Below the pieces are notes generated by a model that made no database searches, had not been told where the DNA came from, and saw nothing but the letters and a program-made list of their open reading frames with translations. Below are positions 59,316 to 64,000 of a stretch of 64,000 bases of DNA, in pieces. The DNA comes from JBOCEF01 sp050586345 (GTDB lineage: Bacteria; Pseudomonadota; Alphaproteobacteria; Rhodobacterales; Rhodobacteraceae): NCBI RefSeq assembly GCF_050586345.1, contig NZ_JBOCEF010000001.1, forward strand, positions 186,001 to 250,000, written 5' to 3'. The stretch's first letter is position 1. Each line of letters begins with the position of its first letter. The position numbers were made by a program, and so were the translations under genes.

Positions 59316-60491
59316 TTACTGCGGCAGCGCCTCGCGCAGCACGCGGATCTGGTTGCCGCCCATCACCTTGGCGATGCGCTCTTCGCTCCAGCCCAGGGCC
59401 AGCATCTCGTGCGTCAGGGCGGCGAGCTCGGAGGTGTCGAACGCCACCTCCACCGCGCCGTCATAATCCGAGCCGAGCGAGACGTGGTCCTCGCCCATCA
59501 GCGCGATGGCGGCGTCCATCGCCGCCACGATCTCGGCCGGGGAGGCGCCGCAGGCCGCTTCCTCCCAGTAGCCCATGCCGATCACGCCGCCGGTCTCGGC
59601 GATCATCACCATCAGCGCGTCGTCGATGTTGCGCTTGCGCGGGCAATGCACGTGGACGCCCCCGTGGGACAGGATCACCGGCGCCACGCCCATCTCCAGC
59701 ACGTCGCGGACCATGCGCGGGCTGGCATGGGCGACGTCGATGATCCCGCCCTTGGCCAGCACCGCCTGCACCACCTGGCGGCCGAAATCGCTCAGCCCGC
59801 CATTCGCCTCGCCATGCAGGGACCCGCCGAGCTTGTTGTCGAAGAAATGCGTCAGCCCGAAGGTGCGGTAGCCCGCGTCCCACAGCCCGTCGAGATTGGC
59901 GAGATCGCCGTCGAGCGCGTGCATCCCCTCGATCCCGAGGATCCCGGCGGTGACCTCCTCCCCGGCTTCGCGGCGGGCGAGGACGGCCTCGAGCCCGGCG
60001 CGGTCGCGCACGATGGCGAGGGCGGCGGGGTCGGCGGCCTCGAACCCGTGCAGCCGCTCGGCCTGGTGGATGGCGCGGGCGTAGAGGCTGGTCCAGGTCG
60101 CCGAGGGCCAGCGCTGGACCAGCGCCAGCGAGGTGATGTTGTCCCAGGTCTCGGCGGAGTTCTGGTCGTAGTTGAGCCCCGCGGGCGACTTGGTGACGGC
60201 GGTGAAGACCTGCACCGCCACGTTGCCCTCGGTCAGCCGCGGCAGGTCGACATGGCCGCGCGAGGACCGCTTGGTCAGGTCGCGATGCCAGAGCAGGGAA
60301 TCGGCGTGCCAGTCGGCGATGTCGAGGCGGGCGTGCAGGGCCTTCGCTTCGGGCGAGACGGGCCAGGGGTCGTGGGCGATCATCCGGTTCTGGCCGTCCT
60401 CGACGATCCCCGGCGCGACGGTGAAGACTCCGATGGCGGCGACGCCGAGCACGAGGACGGCGCCGAGGCCGATCTTCTTCCACGAGGGCAT
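59316..60491 (-). CDS. Membrane dipeptidase (peptidase family M19)
   Basis: A 391-aa zinc dipeptidase with an N-terminal membrane anchor or uncleaved signal (residues 5-27). The metal ligands are recognisable: HxD in DWHADSLLW, Glu in GIEGMHAL, the His of IIDVAHAS and of VILSHGG, and the late Asp in LGSDYDGAV. It should cleave dipeptides, possibly D-amino-acid containing ones, at the outer face of the inner membrane. The start was placed at MPSWKKIGLG, which begins the anchor; the frame continues upstream through repeat sequence. Confidence 0.92.
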   Translation of the reverse strand: MPSWKKIGLGAVLVLGVAAIGVFTVAPGIVEDGQNRMIAHDPWPVSPEAKALHARLDIADWHADSLLWHRDLTKRSSRGHVDLPRLTEGNVAVQVFTAVTKSPAGLNYDQNSAETWDNITSLALVQRWPSATWTSLYARAIHQAERLHGFEAADPAALAIVRDRAGLEAVLARREAGEEVTAGILGIEGMHALDGDLANLDGLWDAGYRTFGLTHFFDNKLGGSLHGEANGGLSDFGRQVVQAVLAKGGIIDVAHASPRMVRDVLEMGVAPVILSHGGVHVHCPRKRNIDDALMVMIAETGGVIGMGYWEEAACGASPAEIVAAMDAAIALMGEDHVSLGSDYDGAVEVAFDTSELAALTHEMLALGWSEERIAKVMGGNQIRVLREALPQ

Positions 60492-60654
60492 GGGGCGAAA
60501 TCCTTCCGCATCGCTGGCGCCGCTGGCGCCGGGGCGGGGATGGTCGCCCAAGGCGAGGGCGCGATCAATCCTGACGCGAGGTCGGGTGTGGGGCGGCGGG
60601 GTTGGTCGCGGCGGGGGCTGGCCGCGACGGGGGCGGTGCGGTGGGGTGGGGAGA

Positions 60655-60815
60655 GGAGCCCTGCCGGGAAGCGCCTGAGGGAGGGGGGCTCCCCCAGGTT
60701 GCATGTCCGAGGGTTGGTCGGCCCCGGTCCGCGTCAAGGACAGGCCCGCTGCACGGCGTGCAGGCACGCCTACGCGATCCTTGACCCGGCCCCGGACCCG
60801 GACCCGGCCCTCCCG
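60655..60815. repeat. Dispersed intergenic repeat, family A, copy 2
   Basis: Second copy of the element at 56922-57080, sharing GAAGCGCCTGAGGGAGGG, CCGAGGGTTGGTCGGCCCCGG, GCGTCAAGGACA and GATCCTTGACCCGG. The central loop differs and the right flank has expanded CCCGGACCCGGACCC runs. It lies in the 467-nt gap between the dipeptidase and phosphatase genes; the rest of that gap shows no gene. Confidence 0.8.
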
Positions 60816-60958
60816 CACGCGGCGGGCGGCGGGCGGCGGCGCGTTTGGGCGCGGGGGGAGGGCGGCGGCGAGGGAGGCGCTCGGATGCGGACCGGCGCGG
60901 CGGCGCGTTGGGCGAGGGGGGCGTGGACGGCGGGCGCCGGTCTCCTATCTCCCTTCGC

Positions 60959-61561
60959 ATGAGCATGTTCCGACAGACCGCCTTCGCCCTGGCGCGGGTC
61001 GCCGCGCTGCTTCTGTTGCTCGCCGGGCTCTCGCTGCTGGCGCCGGGCCGCGGCGCGGCCGAGCCGGCGCGCGACGCGCTCTCCGGCCCCGGGCCGCTGG
61101 TGGTGATGCTGCGCCACGCGCTGGCCCCCGGAACCGGGGACCCGGCGGGGTTCACGCTCGGCGATTGCAGCACCCAGCGGAACCTCGACGACCGCGGGCG
61201 GGCGCAGGCGGCCCGGATCGGCGCGGCGCTGCGGGAGGCGGGCTTCGCGCCGGACGCGGTGCTCACCTCGGGCTGGTGCCGCTGCCGCGAGACGGCCGAG
61301 CTGATCGGCCTCGGGGCGCCCGAGCGGTTCCAGCCGCTCGACAGCTTCTTCGGGAACCGCGCCGAGGGCCCGGCGCAGACCGCGGCGCTGAAGGCGCGGC
61401 TGGCGGCGATGGGAGACGGCGAAAAGCTCCTCCTCGTCACCCACCAGGTGAACATCACCGCGCTGACCGGCATCTTCCCGTCCTCGGGCGAGGCGGTGGT
61501 GTTCCGGCCCGCCGCGGACGGCGCGCCCGAGGTGATCGGGACGGTCGAAACCGGCTGGTGA
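60959..61561 (+). CDS. Exported histidine phosphatase family protein
   Basis: A 200-aa protein with a signal peptide (about 35 residues, ending GRGAAEP) and a histidine phosphatase domain. The catalytic motif is MLRHALAPG instead of the common RHGE/RHG, and the second histidine is in LLVTHQVNITALTG. This is the SixA/Ais-like short periplasmic subgroup. The substrate is unknown. The ATG at 60959 begins the signal peptide; the upstream frame reads repeat-like sequence. Confidence 0.85.
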   Translation: MSMFRQTAFALARVAALLLLLAGLSLLAPGRGAAEPARDALSGPGPLVVMLRHALAPGTGDPAGFTLGDCSTQRNLDDRGRAQAARIGAALREAGFAPDAVLTSGWCRCRETAELIGLGAPERFQPLDSFFGNRAEGPAQTAALKARLAAMGDGEKLLLVTHQVNITALTGIFPSSGEAVVFRPAADGAPEVIGTVETGW

Positions 61562-61568
61562 GCCCGCC

Positions 61569-61895
61569 TCAGCCCCCGCGCGGCGCCCAGAGGATGACGG
61601 CGGCGCCGAGGAGGCACAGCGCCGCTCCGGCGAGGTCCCAGGGATCGGGGCGGCGGCCCTCGGCCAGCCACAGCCAGGCCAGCGAGGCGGCGATGTAGAC
61701 CCCGCCATAGGCCGCATAGGCCCGGCCTGCGTGATCGCTCGGCGCCATCGTCAGCAGCCAGGCGAAACCGGCGAGCGAGGCCATGCCGGGGAGCAGCCAG
61801 AGCGGCGAGGCCCCCATCCGCAGCCAGGCCCAGACGGCGAAGCAGCCCGCGATCTCGGCCGCGGCGGCGAGGGGGTAGAGAAGGGCGGTGGGCAA
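61569..61895 (-). CDS. YnfA family (UPF0060) small membrane protein
   Basis: A 108-aa inner-membrane protein with four membrane segments, an SMR-like topology. The N-terminal AAAAEIAGCFAVWAWLRMGAS, central GRAYAAYGGVYIAASLAWLWL and C-terminal DLAGAALCLLGAAVILWAPR are diagnostic for YnfA. Its transport role is uncertain. It converges with the phosphatase gene (7 nt between stops). Confidence 0.93.
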   Translation of the reverse strand: MPTALLYPLAAAAEIAGCFAVWAWLRMGASPLWLLPGMASLAGFAWLLTMAPSDHAGRAYAAYGGVYIAASLAWLWLAEGRRPDPWDLAGAALCLLGAAVILWAPRGG

Positions 61896-61942
61896 GGCGG
61901 GCCTCGGGTCAGGGAAGGGAAAGGGGGGGCGGCGGAGCCGGG

Positions 61943-62422
61943 TCAGGGGCGCTTGCGCGCCCGGGCCTTGCGGACGGCGCGGACTGCATAGCCGAGCAGC
62001 GTGAGGGTCACCCCCGCGGAGACCAGTGAGATCACGGTCCAGCGCAGCGCCAGCCAGGCCTGCGCCCGCAGGGCCGAGACGGGGCGCCAGGCTCCATCGG
62101 GGTCGCCCGGGACCCGGAATCGCGCGATCCAGCCCTCGCCCTCCTGCGCGACCTCGAGGATGCGGCCGTCGCCGTTCACCAGCAGACCGCCGATCAGCAC
62201 AACGGCGAGGATCCAGGGCATGGCGCGGGCCTGCCGGTCGGCGAAGCGCACGGCCGCCGAGCGCCGCGGCGGGGGCGCGGGCGGCGGCGGCGGCGGGCCC
62301 ATGGCGCGGGCGGAGCGGCGCGCCTCGCCCGCCTCCGCCTCTTGCCGGAAGATCGCCGGGCCGCGGCGGAGCGCGGCGATCCCGCGCTTCAGGGCGGCGT
62401 ATGTGCGGGCGATCCGGGTCAT
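61943..62422 (-). CDS. Hypothetical protein with proline run and two membrane segments
   Basis: A 159-aa protein of no recognised family. The basic N-terminus (MTRIARTYAALKRGIAALRR) is followed by a Pro-rich stretch (about 43-53), a membrane segment (about 69-84, ILAVVLIGGLLVNG), a soluble stretch with GWIARFRVPGDPDGAWRPV, a second membrane segment (about 126-148) and a basic tail. It lies 95 nt downstream of sdhB on the same strand, but probably outside the sdh operon. Confidence 0.6.
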   Translation of the reverse strand: MTRIARTYAALKRGIAALRRGPAIFRQEAEAGEARRSARAMGPPPPPPAPPPRRSAAVRFADRQARAMPWILAVVLIGGLLVNGDGRILEVAQEGEGWIARFRVPGDPDGAWRPVSALRAQAWLALRWTVISLVSAGVTLTLLGYAVRAVRKARARKRP

Positions 62423-62517
62423 GACGCGATGATGCCCGCCCGGGCCGGGGCGGTGCAAACGAAAGCGGCGCGCGATCCCTCGCGCGGCGCTTCCGGTCTT
62501 CGTGCGCAAGGCGTGGA

Positions 62518-63297
62518 TCAGACCACGCGCTCGACCATCATCTTCTTGATCTCGGCGATCGCCTTGGCGGGGTTCAGACCCTTCGGGCAGGTCTTCGCGC
62601 AGTTCATGATGGTGTGGCAGCGATACAGGCGGAACGGATCCTCGAGGAAGTCCAGACGCTCCTGGGTCGCCTCGTCGCGGCTGTCGATCAGCCAGCGATA
62701 GGCGTGCAGCAGCGCGGCCGGGCCGAGGTAGCGGTCGCCGTTCCACCAGTAGGACGGGCAGGAGGTGGAGCAGGAGGCGCACATCACGCACTCATACAGG
62801 CCGTCGAGTTTCTTGCGATCCTCGATGGACTGGCGCCACTCCTTCTCCGGGGCCTGGGTCTGCGTCTCCAGCCAGGGCATGATCGCGGCATGCTGGGCGT
62901 AGAAATGCGTCAGGTCGGGGATGAGGTCCTTGACCACCGGCATGTGCGGCAGCGGGTAGATGGCGACGTCGCCGTCGATCTCGTCCAGGCCGTAGATGCA
63001 GGCGAGGGTGTTGATCCCGTCGATGTTCATCGCGCAGGACCCGCAGATCCCCTCGCGGCACGACCGGCGGAAGGTCAGCGTCGGGTCGATCTCGTTCTTG
63101 ATCTTGATCAGCGCGTCCAGAACCATCGGGCCGCACTTGTCCATATCAAGGTAGTAGGTGTCGACGCGCGGGTTCTGGCCGCTGTCGGGATCGTAGCGGT
63201 AGATCTTGAAGGCGCGCACGTTGGAGGCGCCCTGCGGCTTCGGCCAGGTCTTGCCGACCGTCATGCGGGAGTTCTTGGGAAGCTTGAACTCGGCCAT
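62518..63297 (-). CDS. sdhB: Succinate dehydrogenase iron-sulfur subunit
   Basis: Electron-transfer subunit of complex II (259 aa). The 2Fe-2S motif is CREGICGSCAMNIDG (about residue 79). The 4Fe-4S and 3Fe-4S ligands are in CVMCASCSTSCPSYW (about 171) and CHTIMNCAKTCPKGL (about 228). AAGGAAA lies before the ATG at MAEFKLPKN; the frame extends 11 codons upstream. It follows sdhA with a 92-nt gap, the usual sdhCDAB order on the minus strand. Confidence 0.97.
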   Translation of the reverse strand: MAEFKLPKNSRMTVGKTWPKPQGASNVRAFKIYRYDPDSGQNPRVDTYYLDMDKCGPMVLDALIKIKNEIDPTLTFRRSCREGICGSCAMNIDGINTLACIYGLDEIDGDVAIYPLPHMPVVKDLIPDLTHFYAQHAAIMPWLETQTQAPEKEWRQSIEDRKKLDGLYECVMCASCSTSCPSYWWNGDRYLGPAALLHAYRWLIDSRDEATQERLDFLEDPFRLYRCHTIMNCAKTCPKGLNPAKAIAEIKKMMVERVV

Positions 63298-63389
63298 GTC
63301 TCGTTTCCTTGTCGGGGCCGCCTGGCCCATCCGGGCGGCGGCGCGTTGCGGTCAGAGGCGGGGGCGGCGCGGGGCCGCCCCTCGGCCGA

Positions 63390-64000
63390 TCAGAAGGTGC
63401 GGGCCTTGGGCGCGATCTTCTTGAGGGCGATGCCGCCCTCGTCCTCGGTGGTCAGCGGGGCCTCGATCACCGGGCGGTAGGTCAGCTCGACGGCATTCCC
63501 TTCCACGCGGGCGACCGTGTGGACGCGCCAGTTCTCGTCGTCGCGCTCGGCGAAGTCCTCGTGCGCATGGGCGCCGCGGGATTCCTTGCGCGCCTCGGCG
63601 CCGACGATGGTGGCCAGCGCGTTGGGCATCAGGTTGCCCAGCTCGAGGCTTTCCATCAGGTCCGAGTTCCAGATCAGCGAGCGGTCGGTGACCTTGATGT
63701 CGGGCAGCTTGCCGGCGATCTCGGTCATCTTGGTCACGCCCTCGGCCAGCGAGTCCGAGGCGCGGAAGACGGCCGCGTCACTTTGCATGGTCTTCTGCAT
63801 CTCGAGGCGCAGCTCGGCGGTCGGGATCGCGCCGTCGGCGTAGCGGACCTTGTCGAAGCGGCCCATGGCCTTGTCGACCTCGGACTGCGGCGCGGTCGGG
63901 ATGGCGCTGTCGCGGTCCACCACCTTGCCGGCGCGGATCGCGGCGGCGCGGCCGAAGACCACGAGGTCGATCAGCGAGTTGGAGCCGAGGCGGTTGGCGC
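63390..64000 (-). CDS. sdhA: Succinate dehydrogenase flavoprotein subunit (C-terminal part)
   Basis: The last 203 codons of SdhA; the N-terminal part, with the FAD site, lies beyond the window end. NRLGSNSLIDLVVFGRAAA and the conserved SRGAHAHEDFAERDDENWRVHT are typical, and the protein ends IALKKIAPKARTF. The catalytic flavoprotein oxidises succinate to fumarate and is upstream of sdhB in the same operon. Confidence 0.95.
   Translation of the reverse strand, partial: ANRLGSNSLIDLVVFGRAAAIRAGKVVDRDSAIPTAPQSEVDKAMGRFDKVRYADGAIPTAELRLEMQKTMQSDAAVFRASDSLAEGVTKMTEIAGKLPDIKVTDRSLIWNSDLMESLELGNLMPNALATIVGAEARKESRGAHAHEDFAERDDENWRVHTVARVEGNAVELTYRPVIEAPLTTEDEGGIALKKIAPKARTF

Overview
The window is one contiguous piece of chromosome from a very GC-rich (about 70 % by eye) alphaproteobacterium, most likely in the Rhodobacterales (Rhodobacteraceae/Paracoccaceae group). 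The assignment rests on gene content: a lysC-ptsP pair, an Aap/Bzt amino-acid transporter, a FYDLN-type acidic zinc-ribbon protein, intracellular PhaZ, glnK-amtB behind a sigma-54 promoter, and an alphaproteobacterial type of ribosomal protein L36. It looks like normal chromosome. I see no integrase, transposase, phage gene, CRISPR array or rRNA.

Layout. 1-4.8 kb: the end of aapJ plus aapQ-aapM-aapP, a polar amino-acid ABC importer, closed by a strong terminator. 4.9-12 kb: a PhnA-like zinc-ribbon protein, lysC, ptsP (EI-Ntr), a small conserved protein, an OpgC-type membrane protein and a DUF599 protein. 12-18 kb: glcDEF (glycolate oxidase) and two secreted trypsin-like proteases in tandem. 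18-22 kb: an Hsp20 behind a probable RpoH promoter, an HTH regulator, and an OmpR-type response regulator with a PAS hybrid histidine kinase.

22.5-36.4 kb is the most distinctive region. It is a 14-kb cluster encoding one branched-chain-type ABC importer (two ATPases, two permeases, an unknown membrane protein between them), two CoA-ligase-like enzymes, and four paralogous periplasmic binding proteins. The two-component system is transcribed divergently from it across a promoter region with nested inverted repeats. I infer a system that senses, imports and CoA-activates a carboxylic acid, with an expanded set of substrate receptors. The substrate cannot be read from the sequence.

36.5-46 kb: rpmJ, amt-glnK, a class A penicillin-binding protein, a small membrane protein, a DUF45 metalloprotease, a 25-bp tandem repeat, an intracellular PHB depolymerase, the FYDLN protein, and two tandemly duplicated tRNA-Ala(GGC) units, each with its own promoter and terminator. 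46-53 kb: an FMN-dependent alpha-hydroxy-acid oxidase and an iron-siderophore locus (TonB-dependent receptor, PKHD hydroxylase, ExbB, ExbD, TonB). 53-64 kb: an MFS transporter, a DHFR-like protein, ZapE, small membrane proteins, DUF2254, a dipeptidase, a histidine phosphatase, a YnfA-type protein, sdhB and the end of sdhA. The 56.7-60.8 kb stretch also carries two families of dispersed intergenic repeats and a 15-bp tandem repeat.

Many long reading frames antisense to these genes are by-products of the GC content and are not annotated. Starts were chosen from ribosome-binding sites, overlaps and family N-termini. They are predictions.
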